Part shown: positions 8,723 through 17,239 of the stretch, in pieces | Layout: each line of letters opens with the position of its first letter | How positions within the stretch are numbered: the stretch's first letter is position 1 | Source: Roseiarcus sp050012775 | GTDB taxonomy: Bacteria; Pseudomonadota; Alphaproteobacteria; Rhizobiales; Beijerinckiaceae | Length of the DNA stretch: 64,000 bases | Assembly (NCBI GenBank): GCA_050012775.1 | Contig: JBEKGN010000017.1 | Coordinates: forward strand, 1-64,000 | Reading direction: 5' to 3' | Position numbers and translations under genes: made by a program | Notes under the pieces: model-generated | What the model was told of the DNA's origin: nothing | Database searches by the model: none | What the model saw: the letters and a program-made list of their open reading frames with translations, nothing else

Positions 8723-10210
8723 ATGGGCCAGCCCTTTACGATCTCGCTCGACAGTCTGCTCGATCCCGTCGACTTCGACGCGATGAGAGAGACCGCCGCG
8801 GCCGGCGGCTGTTCTTCGTCTTCCTGCGGCTCCTCGGCGCGTCCGGAGGACATGGACGCGGACGTATGGGAGCGCATCAAGGACCATCCCTGCTATTCCG
8901 AGGAGGCGCATCATTATTTCGCGCGCATGCATGTCGCGGTCGCGCCCGCTTGCAACATCCAGTGCAACTATTGCAACCGCAAATATGATTGCGCCAACGA
9001 GAGCCGGCCGGGCGTCGTCTCGGAAAAACTGACGCCTGATCAGGCGCGTCGCAAGGTCATCGCGGTCGCCAACGAGGTGCCGCAGCTTTCCGTGCTCGGC
9101 ATCGCCGGGCCGGGCGACGCCTGCTACGACTGGAAGAAGTCGCAGGCGACCTTCTCGGCGATCGCCAAGGACATCCCCGACATCAAGCTCTGCATCTCGA
9201 CCAACGGACTGTCGCTGCCCGACCGCGTCGACCAACTGGCTGACATGAACGTCGACCACGTGACGATCACCATCAACATGGTCGATCCCGAAATCGGCGC
9301 GAAAATCTATCCCTGGATCTATTTCCGCAACCGGCGCTGGACCGGCGTCGAGGCGTCGCAAATCCTGCACGAACGCCAAATGCTCGGCCTCGAAATGCTG
9401 ACCGCGCGCGGCGTGCTGACCAAGATCAATTCCGTGATGATCCCCGGGATCAACGACGAGCACCTGATCGAGGTCAACCGCTGGGTCAAGCAGCGCGGCG
9501 CCTTTCTGCACAACGTGATGCCGCTCATTTCCGATCCCGCGCATGGCACGCATTTCGGCCTGACCGGGCAGCGCGGCCCGAGCGCGATGGAGCTCAAGGC
9601 GCTGCAGGACCGGCTCGAGGGGGGCGCCAAGCTGATGCGCCATTGCCGCCAGTGCCGCGCCGATGCGGTCGGGCTGCTCGGCGAGGATCGCGGGCAGGAG
9701 TTCACGCTCGACCAGTTGCCGGAGGCGGTCGATTACGATCCCGCCAAGCGCACGGCCTATCGGGAAATCGTCGCCGGCGAGCGTGGCGACCACGTCGCGG
9801 CCAGGAAGGCCGCCGCAGCCGCGATCCAGGAGAACGCGGCCGAAGGACAATCGATGCTCGTCGCCGTCGCCACCAAGGGCGGCGGGCGCGTCAACGAGCA
9901 TTTCGGCCACGCCAAGGAGTTCCAGATTTACGAGGCCTCGTCCAAGGGCGTCGTCTTCGTCGGCCACCGCAAGGTCGAGGCCTATTGCATGGGCGGGTTC
10001 GGCGAGGACGCGACGCTCGACGCGGTCATCGCGGCGCTCGAGGGCGTGCGCCATGTTCTGTGCGCGAAAATCGGGGATTGCCCCAAGGACATGCTCGAGG
10101 CCGCGGGCATCGAGGCAAGCGACGCCTACGCTTACGAATACGCCGAGACGGCCATCGGCGCGCTTTACGCGCAAACCTTCGCCCGCGCGCCGGGCAGGGC
10201 GGTCGCCTGA
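8723..10210 (+). CDS. nifB: NifB, radical SAM FeMo-cofactor core synthase
   Basis: 495 residues. It makes NifB-co, the 8Fe-9S-C core of FeMo-cofactor, from two [4Fe-4S] clusters using S-adenosylmethionine. The radical SAM motif is ACNIQCNYC (C-x3-C-x2-C, about residues 75-83), with further cluster-ligand Cys in the N-terminal GGCSSSSCGSS segment and the MRHCRQCRADA segment. From about residue 378 (MLVAVATKGGGRVNEHFGHA) a NifX/NafY-like domain is fused, as in many proteobacterial NifB proteins; it probably holds NifB-co. It is the first gene of a NifA/RpoN operon. Confidence 0.97.
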   Translation: MGQPFTISLDSLLDPVDFDAMRETAAAGGCSSSSCGSSARPEDMDADVWERIKDHPCYSEEAHHYFARMHVAVAPACNIQCNYCNRKYDCANESRPGVVSEKLTPDQARRKVIAVANEVPQLSVLGIAGPGDACYDWKKSQATFSAIAKDIPDIKLCISTNGLSLPDRVDQLADMNVDHVTITINMVDPEIGAKIYPWIYFRNRRWTGVEASQILHERQMLGLEMLTARGVLTKINSVMIPGINDEHLIEVNRWVKQRGAFLHNVMPLISDPAHGTHFGLTGQRGPSAMELKALQDRLEGGAKLMRHCRQCRADAVGLLGEDRGQEFTLDQLPEAVDYDPAKRTAYREIVAGERGDHVAARKAAAAAIQENAAEGQSMLVAVATKGGGRVNEHFGHAKEFQIYEASSKGVVFVGHRKVEAYCMGGFGEDATLDAVIAALEGVRHVLCAKIGDCPKDMLEAAGIEASDAYAYEYAETAIGALYAQTFARAPGRAVA

Positions 10211-10250
10211 CGCACAACCCGATCCGTTTCAATAGAAAGGAGAAAAGACA

Positions 10251-10445
10251 ATGGCCTTCAAGATCATCGCGTCCCAGTGCACCGCGTGCGGCGCCTGCGA
10301 ATTCGAGTGCCCGACCGCCGCCATCAGGTTCAAGAACGACACCTACATGATCGACCCCAAGACCTGCACCGAATGCGAGGGCCATTTCGACACGCAGCAA
10401 TGCAATAGCGTGTGCCCCGTGCCCAAGACCTGCGTGAAGGCCTGA
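10251..10445 (+). CDS. fdxN: FdxN-type 2[4Fe-4S] ferredoxin
   Basis: 64 residues with two cluster motifs: CTACGACEFECP, and CTECEGHFDTQQCNSVCPVPKTC, whose longer spacing between second and third Cys is typical of nif-linked bacterial ferredoxins. It carries low-potential electrons, probably to nitrogenase reductase or to NifB. An AAGGAGAA site precedes ATG 10251. It lies 40 bases after nifB in the same operon. Confidence 0.92.
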   Translation: MAFKIIASQCTACGACEFECPTAAIRFKNDTYMIDPKTCTECEGHFDTQQCNSVCPVPKTCVKA

Positions 10446-10464
10446 GGGCGCTTCGGAGGGCGGC

Positions 10465-11238
10465 GTGAGCGAGAGCGGGAGCGATGCGGTCGACGTCGAG
10501 GACGGCCCGTTCGATTGGCTAGGCAACCCCGTGTCCTGCACGGATTGTCCCTATGAGGAGACGCGCGCGGCCGGCAGGTGCGACCTCGGCAAGACCTGCG
10601 TCATGGACCGCCGGGCGCGACGAATCGACCGGTTCTTCGCCGCCAATCCGGCTCAGGCGGAGCGCCACCTCGGTCACCCCTATTTCGAGGTGCGCACGCT
10701 GGCGGCGCGCTACGCCTCGCCGTTTCGGCTCGTCGCGCTCATCGACGATCCCGAACCCGACGTGCGGGCGATGGTGACGCTGCGGCTGCCTTTGTCGCGG
10801 GTCGGCGCGCTCGCGCGCGATCCGGAGCCGCGCGTGCGCATCGCTCTGGCGCAGCGCCTGAGCGGCGAGGCGCTGGCGGCGCTTTTCGACGACGCCGATT
10901 ATTCCGTGCGTCTGGCCGCGGCGCGTCGCGCCGAGCCGGCGCTGCTCCTTCGCTTGATCCACGATCCCGATCCCTCGGTGCGCCGTGAAGCGGCGCGCCG
11001 CGTTCCGCCCTATGCGCTCATCGGCATGGTTGCCGACCCCGATCCGCTGGTGCGCATCGAGATCGCCGAACGACTGCCCGCCGAGGCGCTCGCGCTGATG
11101 GCGAAAGACGTGGACTTTCGCGTCCGCTTCGTCTGCGCCGAACGCCTGCCGATCGATCGTCTCGACAACCTCGCCGACGACGAGGACGAGGTCGTGCGCG
11201 ACCTCGCGCGCCAGAGACTGAACATGGGAGCCGCGTGA
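10465..11238 (+). CDS. LRV-repeat protein with N-terminal 4Fe-4S cluster
   Basis: 257 residues from GTG 10465 (CGGAGGG upstream). An N-terminal Cys cluster, C-TDC-PYEE...GRC-DLGKTC (C-x2-C-x10-C-x5-C, about residues 28-48), is followed by nine or so 24-residue leucine-rich-variant repeats (pattern A-x-x-DPDPxVRxEAAxRLP). The family is known from the nif region of Azotobacter vinelandii, where the LRV structure was solved; its function in nitrogen fixation is not established. It sits between fdxN and nifZ, and its stop overlaps the nifZ start by one base, so it is made with the cofactor-assembly proteins. A scaffold or redox-sensing role is inference. Confidence 0.88.
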   Translation: MSESGSDAVDVEDGPFDWLGNPVSCTDCPYEETRAAGRCDLGKTCVMDRRARRIDRFFAANPAQAERHLGHPYFEVRTLAARYASPFRLVALIDDPEPDVRAMVTLRLPLSRVGALARDPEPRVRIALAQRLSGEALAALFDDADYSVRLAAARRAEPALLLRLIHDPDPSVRREAARRVPPYALIGMVADPDPLVRIEIAERLPAEALALMAKDVDFRVRFVCAERLPIDRLDNLADDEDEVVRDLARQRLNMGAA

Positions 11239-11546
11239 TGGGCTTGGCCCGCGAGCAGGAAATCGAGATTCGCGCCGCGCCGCGCTTCATGCCGGGCGAA
11301 AAGGTGCAGGCGACGAGGCACGTCAAGAACGACGGCACCTATCCCAGACGCGAGATCGGCGACATTCTCGTGCGCAAGGGCGAGGTCGGATACGTCAGGG
11401 ACATCGGCACGTTCCTGCAGCACTTCTACATCTACGCGGTCGAATGGATCGACAGCGGGACGCTGGTCGGCATGCGCGCCAAGGAACTCGTCAGTCTCGA
11501 CCAGACCATGCCGGCCGCGCAAGCCGCCGAGGAGACTTCGCCATGA
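11238..11546 (+). CDS. nifZ: NifZ, MoFe-protein maturation factor
   Basis: 102 residues from ATG 11238, whose A is the last base of the preceding stop. The opening segment PRFMPGEKVQATRHVKNDGTYP and the later GDILVRKGEVGYVRDIGTFLQ..YIYAVEW segment are characteristic of NifZ, a small SH3-like protein that helps form the second P-cluster of the MoFe protein. Translationally coupled to the LRV gene before and to nifT after. Confidence 0.92.
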   Translation: MGLAREQEIEIRAAPRFMPGEKVQATRHVKNDGTYPRREIGDILVRKGEVGYVRDIGTFLQHFYIYAVEWIDSGTLVGMRAKELVSLDQTMPAAQAAEETSP

Positions 11547-11755
11547 AAGTCATGATCCGCCGCGGCGACAAGGGGCTATCCGCCTATGTGCCGAAAAAAG
11601 ACCTCGAGGAGCCGATCGTCGAGACGGAGCGAGAGTCGCTGTGGGGCGGCTCGATTAAGCTGCGCAACGGCTGGACGCTGATTCTTCCCGACATGCCCGC
11701 CGAAACGCGCCTGCCGATCACCGTCAACGCCAGAAAAGTGGGCGAGGAGGAATGA
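11543..11755 (+). CDS. nifT: NifT/FixU family protein
   Basis: 70 residues from ATG 11543, overlapping the nifZ stop in an ATGA. It has the family opening MKVMIRR and the block VPKKDLEEPIVETE, then LWGGSIKLRNGWTLILP. NifT is widespread in nif clusters; mutants usually show little phenotype and its role is unknown. A GAGGAGAC site lies within the end of nifZ. Translational coupling continues into the SIR2-like gene. Confidence 0.92.
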   Translation: MKVMIRRGDKGLSAYVPKKDLEEPIVETERESLWGGSIKLRNGWTLILPDMPAETRLPITVNARKVGEEE

Positions 11756-12621
11756 CCATGCAAGCTTTGCTCGAAGCCGAAGCGCGGTCCGCAGTCGTCG
11801 GTCAGCTCGAGCGCGCGCGTCGCGCGCTCATCGCCGACGAGCTCATCCCCTATCTCGGTCCGGGCCTTCTCGCTCTTTCCGGCGCGACGGCGCCTTCGAC
11901 GCCGGAAGCCGTCGCGGCGGCGCTGCACGCCCGCGCGCCCGCGCCGGGGCGCATCCGCACGAACATGTGGTCGGTCGCGCAATTCATCGAGAGCCGGCGT
12001 CATCGCAAGACGCTGCAGGCCTTCATGACCGACATCTTCGCGGCGGCGGCGCCGCCGCCGCCGCCGTTGCTGGACTTTCTCGCGCGCCTGCCGCTCGCGC
12101 TGATCGTGAACGCCTGGTACGACGACGCCGTCGCGGTCGCGCTGCGCGAAGCCGGACGGCGCGACTTCGTCGAAATCCAAGGGGTCACGCGCGCCGGCGT
12201 CCGCGGCGACATCTGGACGAAGACCTATGACGCCGAGGGCGCGCCATGCGACGAGAGCGCGGCCGACGCGGCGCGCACGGCGCTCTATTCGCCGCATGGC
12301 GGCGTCCGGCCGGCGCGCAATTTCCTGGTCGCCGATTCCGATTATGTCGAAGTGCTGACCGAGATCGACATCCAGACGCCGATCCCGGCGGCGGTGAAGG
12401 CGAGGCGCGCGGAACGCGGCTTTCTTTTTCTCGGCTGCCCCTTCCACGACCAAATGCTGCGCATCTACGCTCGCCAAATCATGAAGCGCTCCAAAGGCCC
12501 GCATTTCGCCGTCGTCGACGCGGACGCGCTGACGCGCAACGAAGCCAAGTTCTTCGCCGATCAGGGTATCGAGATCATCGACGCGCCGCTGGCTGCGGCC
12601 GCGCAGGCGCTCGTCGGCTGA
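11752..12621 (+). CDS. SIR2-like domain protein of the nif cluster
   Basis: 289 residues; ATG 11752 overlaps the nifT stop (ATGA). The N-terminal half has LIADELIPYLGPGLLAL, a SIR2-like nucleotide-binding turn (PYLGPG in place of the classical GAGxS), and the C-terminal part has GFLFLGCPFHDQMLRIYARQI followed by FAVVD, typical of SIR2-like (SIR2_2) proteins. Such folds bind NAD+ and in other contexts hydrolyse or transfer ADP-ribose; catalysis here is not proven, since the classical deacetylase Cys4 zinc site is absent. Being last in the nifB-fdxN-LRV-nifZ-nifT operon it is under NifA. One speculative role is NAD+-linked control of nitrogenase. An Ala/Pro tract lies near residues 94-104. Confidence 0.72.
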   Translation: MTMQALLEAEARSAVVGQLERARRALIADELIPYLGPGLLALSGATAPSTPEAVAAALHARAPAPGRIRTNMWSVAQFIESRRHRKTLQAFMTDIFAAAAPPPPPLLDFLARLPLALIVNAWYDDAVAVALREAGRRDFVEIQGVTRAGVRGDIWTKTYDAEGAPCDESAADAARTALYSPHGGVRPARNFLVADSDYVEVLTEIDIQTPIPAAVKARRAERGFLFLGCPFHDQMLRIYARQIMKRSKGPHFAVVDADALTRNEAKFFADQGIEIIDAPLAAAAQALVG

Positions 12622-12667
12622 GGCGAGACCTCATTCGCACAACTCGGCGACGGTGGCGGATACTCAC

Positions 12668-12770
12668 CCTGCCTCTCCCCGCGAAGAGGCGGGGAGAGGG
12701 GAAGAACCCCGCCGCGCGCGCTCCTCTCCCCGTGCTTACGGGGAGAGGTTGGGTGAGGGGCGGGGTGGGC
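12668..12770. repeat. Pair of GC-rich palindromic elements at the nifB-operon end
   Basis: Two inverted repeats stand side by side: CTCTCCCCGC...GCGGGGAGAG and CTCTCCCCGTGCTTACGGGGAGAG (14 then 10 bases quoted as arms and loop). They are followed by GGTTGGGTGAGGGGCGGGG. Related units lie at 21689-21718, 26107-26194 and 59110-59136, always between genes. They look like a REP-type family that may stop transcription or protect mRNA ends. Confidence 0.7.
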
Positions 12771-12887
12771 AGCCGCAGACTTCTCAGATATGCGCAACTC
12801 CGCTCGGTCGCTTGGCGCGACGCGATTGCCGCGCGCGCTTTTGTTCTCCTCCTGCGCCGGCCATGAAGACGACCGTCCTGTCGCGTT

Positions 12888-12903
12888 TGTCGGGGTCGCG
12901 ACA
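12888..12903. promoter_or_regulatory. NifA upstream activator site of nifH
   Basis: TGTCGGGGTCGCGACA fits TGT-N10-ACA and the extended TGTCG-N6-CGACA form. It ends 81 bases before the -24 GG. Flanking TGTCG half-sites at about 12879 and 12909 may add weaker binding. Confidence 0.88.
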
Positions 12904-12983
12904 CAGCGCTGTCGAGGCTTCCAGGTTCGCGAAAGATCTTTGAACTTGTTGTTACAATTATGGTATTTGTCATCGCGCCGACT

Positions 12984-12998
12984 TGGCACGATCCTTGA
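12984..12998 (+). promoter_or_regulatory. Sigma-54 promoter of nifHDKENX
   Basis: TGGCACGATCCTTGA: the -24 half is perfect, but the -12 half reads TTGA instead of TTGC. Spacing from GG is the normal 10 bases. It lies 90 bases before nifH. Confidence 0.85.
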
Positions 12999-13088
12999 AT
13001 TCACTGATCCGCGAGGCGGCGACTTCCGCTGCCGAGATCTCTAGGGCGACCCTTCGGGGCGTCCCTCGCGGTGAAAGGAACACGGATC

Positions 13089-13985
13089 ATGGCAGCTCTG
13101 CGCCAAATCGCTTTCTACGGCAAAGGCGGCATCGGCAAATCGACGACGTCGCAAAATACGCTCGCGGCTCTCGTCGACCTTGGACAGAAGATTCTGATCG
13201 TCGGCTGCGATCCCAAGGCCGATTCCACCCGTCTCATTCTCAACGCCAAGATGCAGGACACCGTGCTCAGTCTCGCCGCCGAGGCGGGCTCGGTCGAGGA
13301 TCTCGAACTCGAGGACGTCCTGAAGGTCGGCTACAAGGGCATCAAGTGCACGGAATCCGGCGGGCCTGAGCCCGGAGTCGGCTGCGCCGGACGCGGCGTC
13401 ATCACCGCCATCAACTTCCTCGAAGAAAACGGCGCCTATGACGATGTCGACTACGTCTCCTACGACGTGCTCGGCGACGTGGTGTGCGGCGGCTTCGCCA
13501 TGCCGATCCGCGAGAACAAGGCGCAGGAAATCTACATCGTCATGTCCGGCGAGATGATGGCGCTCTACGCCGCCAACAACATCGCCAAGGGCATTCTCAA
13601 ATACGCCCATTCCGGCGGCGTGCGTCTGGGCGGGCTCATTTGCAACGAGCGCCAGACCGACAAGGAGCTGGAGCTGGCCGAGGCGCTCGCCAAGCGTCTC
13701 AATTCGAAGCTCATCCACTTCGTGCCTCGCGACAACATCGTTCAGCACGCGGAACTGCGCCGCAAGACGGTCATCGAATACGCGCCCGACAGCGCGCAGG
13801 CGAACGAATACCGCCAGCTCGCGAACAAAATTCACGCCAACTCCGGCAAGGGCACGATCCCGACCCCGATCACGATGGAAGAGCTGGAAGAAATGCTGAT
13901 GGAATTCGGCATCATGAAGACCGAAGAGCAGGCTCTCGCCGAGCTGCAGGCCAAGGAAGCCGCCAAGGCCGCGGCCGCGTTGTGA
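13089..13985 (+). CDS. nifH: NifH, nitrogenase iron protein (dinitrogenase reductase)
   Basis: 298 residues. The homodimer takes electrons from ferredoxin and passes them to the MoFe protein with ATP hydrolysis; it is also needed for cofactor maturation. Visible: P-loop GKGGIGKST at 11-19, the [4Fe-4S] ligands Cys99 and Cys133, and the CAGRGVITAI segment whose Arg is the target of DraT ADP-ribosylation in organisms that have it (draTG not seen here). The frame is open back to 13071, but ATG 13089 has AAGGA at proper spacing and gives the standard N-terminus MAALRQIAFYGKGG. First gene of the structural operon. Confidence 0.99.
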   Translation: MAALRQIAFYGKGGIGKSTTSQNTLAALVDLGQKILIVGCDPKADSTRLILNAKMQDTVLSLAAEAGSVEDLELEDVLKVGYKGIKCTESGGPEPGVGCAGRGVITAINFLEENGAYDDVDYVSYDVLGDVVCGGFAMPIRENKAQEIYIVMSGEMMALYAANNIAKGILKYAHSGGVRLGGLICNERQTDKELELAEALAKRLNSKLIHFVPRDNIVQHAELRRKTVIEYAPDSAQANEYRQLANKIHANSGKGTIPTPITMEELEEMLMEFGIMKTEEQALAELQAKEAAKAAAAL

Positions 13986-13986
13986 A

Positions 13987-14039
13987 CCTGGCGGCGCGCG
14001 CGTAGCGGGCTTTGACCCCGCCGCCGCGCGCGCCCCAGG
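13987..14039 (+). other. GC-rich stem-loop between nifH and nifD
   Basis: The nifH-nifD gap can fold on itself: CCTGG and GGCGCGCGCG on the left pair with CGCGCGCGCC and CCAGG on the right, with GCGGG/CCCGC near the loop. There is no T-run, so partial termination or mRNA protection is more likely than full termination. This would favour more NifH than NifDK. Confidence 0.55.
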
Positions 14040-14067
14040 CCATTCCTTCCGACGACAGGAGACCCTC

Positions 14068-15570
14068 ATGAGCCTCGAATACGAGAACGACGGAAACTTT
14101 CACGAGAAGCTTATCGAGGAAGTTCTGTCGCAATATCCCGACAAATTCGGCAAACGCCGGCGCAAGCACCTTTCGGTCGCCAAGCCGGCCGGCGAGGATG
14201 AAATCGCCGGCGAAGTTCAGCACGTCACCGAGTGCGACGTGAAGTCCAACATCAAGTCGGTGCCCGGCGTGATGACGATCCGCGGCTGCGCCTACGCCGG
14301 CTCCAAGGGCGTCGTCTGGGGCCCGATCAAGGACATGGTGCACATCAGCCACGGGCCGGTCGGCTGCGGCCAATATTCCTGGTCGCAACGCCGCAACTAC
14401 TATATCGGCAAAACCGGAATCGACACTTTCGTCACGATGCAATTCACCTCCGACTTCCAGGAGCGCGACATCGTGTTCGGCGGCGACAAGAAGCTCGACA
14501 AAGTCATCAATGAGATCAACGCGCTGTTTCCGCTCGCCAACGGCGTCACCATCCAGTCGGAATGCCCGATCGGTCTCATCGGCGACGACATCGAAGCCGT
14601 CGCGAAGAAGAAAGCCAAGGAAATCGGCAAGACCGTGGTTCCCGTGCGCTGCGAAGGCTTCCGCGGCGTTTCCCAGTCGCTCGGCCATCACATCGCCAAC
14701 GACGCGATCCGCGACTGGGTTTTCGACAAGAAGGAGATCGAATGGGAAGCGGGTCCCTATGACGTCAACGTCATCGGCGACTACAACATCGGCGGCGACG
14801 CCTGGGCCTCGCGCATCCTGCTCGAGGAAATGGGCTTGCGCGTGGTCGGCAACTGGTCGGGCGACGCCACGCTCGCCGAGATCGAGCGCGCGCCCAAGGC
14901 CAAGCTCAATCTCATCCATTGCTATCGCTCGATGAACTACATCTGCCGGCACATGGAGGAGAAATACGGCGTCGCCTGGATGGAGTACAATTTCTTCGGG
15001 CCGTCGCAGATCGAGGCGTCGCTACGCAAGATCGCCAAGCACTTCGGCCCCGAGATCGAGGCCAAGGCGGAGGCGGTGATCGCCAAATACCGTCCGCTGG
15101 TCGACGCGGTGATCGCCAAGTTCAAGCCGCGTCTCCTGGGCAAGACGGTGATGCTCTATGTCGGGGGCTTGCGGCCGCGCCACGTCATCAACGCCTATGA
15201 GGACCTCGGCATGGAGATCGTCGGCACCGGCTACGAATTCGGCCACAACGACGATTACCAGCGCACCGGCCACTACGTGAAGAAGGGCACGCTGATCTAT
15301 GACGACGTGACCGGCTACGAACTGGAAAAGTTCATCGAGAGAGTCCGCCCCGATCTCGTCGGGTCCGGCATCAAGGAGAAATACCCGGTGCAGAAGATGG
15401 GCATTCCGTTCCGTCAGATGCATTCGTGGGATTATTCCGGCCCCTATCACGGCTACGACGGCTTCGCGATCTTCGCCCGCGACATGGACCTCGCGATCAA
15501 CAATCCCGTCTGGGTGCTGTTCGACGCGCCCTGGGACAAGCCGCAGGAATTCGCCGTCGCCGCCGAGTGA
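14068..15570 (+). CDS. nifD: NifD, nitrogenase MoFe protein alpha chain
   Basis: 500 residues. It holds FeMo-cofactor and half of the P-cluster. P-cluster ligands are Cys74 (RGCAYAG), Cys100 (GPVGCGQYSW) and Cys166 (SECPIGLIG). The cofactor ligands are Cys285 in HCYRSMNYI and His452 in RQMHSWDYSGPYHG. The homocitrate-contacting KEKYPVQKMGIPF segment is intact. Ligand spacing and length agree with functional Mo-nitrogenase alpha chains. GACAGGAGACCCTC precedes the ATG. Second gene of the nifH operon. Confidence 0.99.
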   Translation: MSLEYENDGNFHEKLIEEVLSQYPDKFGKRRRKHLSVAKPAGEDEIAGEVQHVTECDVKSNIKSVPGVMTIRGCAYAGSKGVVWGPIKDMVHISHGPVGCGQYSWSQRRNYYIGKTGIDTFVTMQFTSDFQERDIVFGGDKKLDKVINEINALFPLANGVTIQSECPIGLIGDDIEAVAKKKAKEIGKTVVPVRCEGFRGVSQSLGHHIANDAIRDWVFDKKEIEWEAGPYDVNVIGDYNIGGDAWASRILLEEMGLRVVGNWSGDATLAEIERAPKAKLNLIHCYRSMNYICRHMEEKYGVAWMEYNFFGPSQIEASLRKIAKHFGPEIEAKAEAVIAKYRPLVDAVIAKFKPRLLGKTVMLYVGGLRPRHVINAYEDLGMEIVGTGYEFGHNDDYQRTGHYVKKGTLIYDDVTGYELEKFIERVRPDLVGSGIKEKYPVQKMGIPFRQMHSWDYSGPYHGYDGFAIFARDMDLAINNPVWVLFDAPWDKPQEFAVAAE

Positions 15571-15603
15571 CCAGATCGCCCCGAACGAAAGGCTGAAGTC
15601 CCC

Positions 15604-15632
15604 GACGCCGCGGGGCCCGACCCCGCGCGTCC
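15604..15632 (+). other. GC-rich stem-loop between nifD and nifK
   Basis: GACGCCGCGGGG and CCCCGCGCGTC form an 11-pair stem with a small bulge and a CCCGA loop, 34 bases after the nifD stop. No T-run follows. Probably an mRNA processing or stability element; similar stems lie in the nifH-nifD and nifK-nifE gaps. Confidence 0.5.
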
Positions 15633-15695
15633 CCGCAAACCCAATTCTGCACGGCGCCGCCGTATGGCGCGGCCCGGACACGAGAGGAACCGAAT

Positions 15696-17234
15696 ATGCC
15701 ACAGTCAGCCGAACGCATCCTCGACCATGCGCCGCTGTTCCGCGAACCGGAATATCAGGACATGTTCGCACGCAAGAAGGCGATGTTCGAATGCGGCGTC
15801 GCCGACGCCGCCGTCGCCGAACAGGGCGAGCACACCAAGAGCTGGGACTATCGCGAAAAGAATCTCGCGCGCGAGGCGCTGGTCGTCAATCCCGCCAAGG
15901 CCTGCCAGCCGCTCGGCGCCGTGTTCGCCGCGGCCGGCTTCGAGAAGACGATGAGCTTCGTGCATGGTTCGCAAGGCTGCGTCGCCTATTACCGTTCGCA
16001 CCTTTCGCGCCATTTCAAGGAGCCGTGCAGCGCGGTGTCCTCGTCGATGACCGAGGATGCGGCGGTGTTCGGCGGCCTCACCAACATGGTCGACGGGCTC
16101 GCCAACGCGTATTCGCTCTACGCGCCGAAAATGATCGCGGTCTCGACGACCTGCATGGCCGAGGTCATCGGCGACGACCTGCACTCGTTCATCCAGACCG
16201 CCAAGGACAAGAATTCGGTCCCCCGGGAATTCGACGTTCCCTTCGCTCATACGCCGGCCTTCGTCGGCAGCCACGTCGACGGCTACGACGTGATGGTCAA
16301 GGGCGTGCTCGAGAATTTCTGGAAGGGCGCCGAGCGCAAGCCGAACGGCAAGATCAACATCATCCCCGGTTTCGACGGGTTCTGCGTCGGCAACAACCGC
16401 GAACTGAAGCGCCTGCTCGACGTGATGGGCGTCGACTACACGCTCATCTCCGACGCCTCGGACCAGTTCGACACGCCTTCAGACGGCGAGTACCGCATGT
16501 ATGACGGCGGCACCAAGCTCGACGACGTCAAAGCCGCGCTCGACGCCAAGGCGACGATCTCGCTGCAGCACTGGAACACCCGCAAGACGCTCGAATACGC
16601 GGGGTCGCTCGGCCATGAGACCGCCTCGTTCCACTATCCCATGGGCGTGCGCGCGACCGACGAACTGCTGATGAAGATTTCGGAGCTGTCGGGCAAAGCG
16701 ATCCCCGAATCGATCCGCCTGGAGCGCGGACGGCTCATCGACGCGATGGCCGACAGCCAGTCGTGGCTGCACGGCAAGAAATACGCGATCTACGGCGATC
16801 CCGATTTCGTCAGCGCGATGGCGCGCTTCGTCCTGGAGACCGGCGGCGAACCGATCCATTGCCTGGCGACTAACGGCACCAAACACTGGGAACAGGAATT
16901 GGCGCCGACGCTCGCCGCTTCGCCGTTCGGCAAGGACGCCAAGATCTGGGCGGGCAAGGATCTATGGCACCTGCGCTCGCTGCTGTTCACCGAGCCGGTC
17001 GACATGATCATCGGCAATTCCTACGGCAAGTATCTCGAGCGCGACACCGGCACGCCGCTGCTGCGCCTGACGTTCCCGATCTTCGATCGCCACCATCACC
17101 ACCGCTTCCCGCTGTGGGGCTACCAGGGCGGCCTGCGCGTGCTGACGACGATCCTCGACAAGGTGTTCGACAAGCTCGACGCCGACACGATCAATCCCGG
17201 CGAGACCGACTATTCCTATGATTTGACGCGGTGA
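15696..17234 (+). CDS. nifK: NifK, nitrogenase MoFe protein beta chain
   Basis: 512 residues. It pairs with NifD in the alpha2-beta2 dinitrogenase and supplies the other P-cluster ligands: Cys70 (KACQPLGA), Cys95 (GSQGCVAYY) and Cys153 (STTCMAEV), exactly at the usual beta-chain numbers. The SSSMTEDAAVFGG segment and the C-terminal FPLWGYQGGLRVL segment are typical. The ATG at 15696 is preceded by GAGAGGAACC. It follows nifD after a 125-base gap with a stem-loop. Confidence 0.99.
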   Translation: MPQSAERILDHAPLFREPEYQDMFARKKAMFECGVADAAVAEQGEHTKSWDYREKNLAREALVVNPAKACQPLGAVFAAAGFEKTMSFVHGSQGCVAYYRSHLSRHFKEPCSAVSSSMTEDAAVFGGLTNMVDGLANAYSLYAPKMIAVSTTCMAEVIGDDLHSFIQTAKDKNSVPREFDVPFAHTPAFVGSHVDGYDVMVKGVLENFWKGAERKPNGKINIIPGFDGFCVGNNRELKRLLDVMGVDYTLISDASDQFDTPSDGEYRMYDGGTKLDDVKAALDAKATISLQHWNTRKTLEYAGSLGHETASFHYPMGVRATDELLMKISELSGKAIPESIRLERGRLIDAMADSQSWLHGKKYAIYGDPDFVSAMARFVLETGGEPIHCLATNGTKHWEQELAPTLAASPFGKDAKIWAGKDLWHLRSLLFTEPVDMIIGNSYGKYLERDTGTPLLRLTFPIFDRHHHHRFPLWGYQGGLRVLTTILDKVFDKLDADTINPGETDYSYDLTR

Positions 17235-17239
17235 CACAA

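Larger units (their letters stand above)
12622..13088. other. Intergenic region between SIR2-like gene and nifH
   Basis: 467 bases without a supported gene. The first part holds GC-rich inverted repeats (12668-12770) that probably end the nifB operon. The second part is the nifH control region: NifA site 12888-12903, extra TGTCG half-sites near 12879 and 12909, an AT-rich stretch 12940-12970 that may bind IHF, and the -24/-12 element at 12984-12998. Confidence 0.7.
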
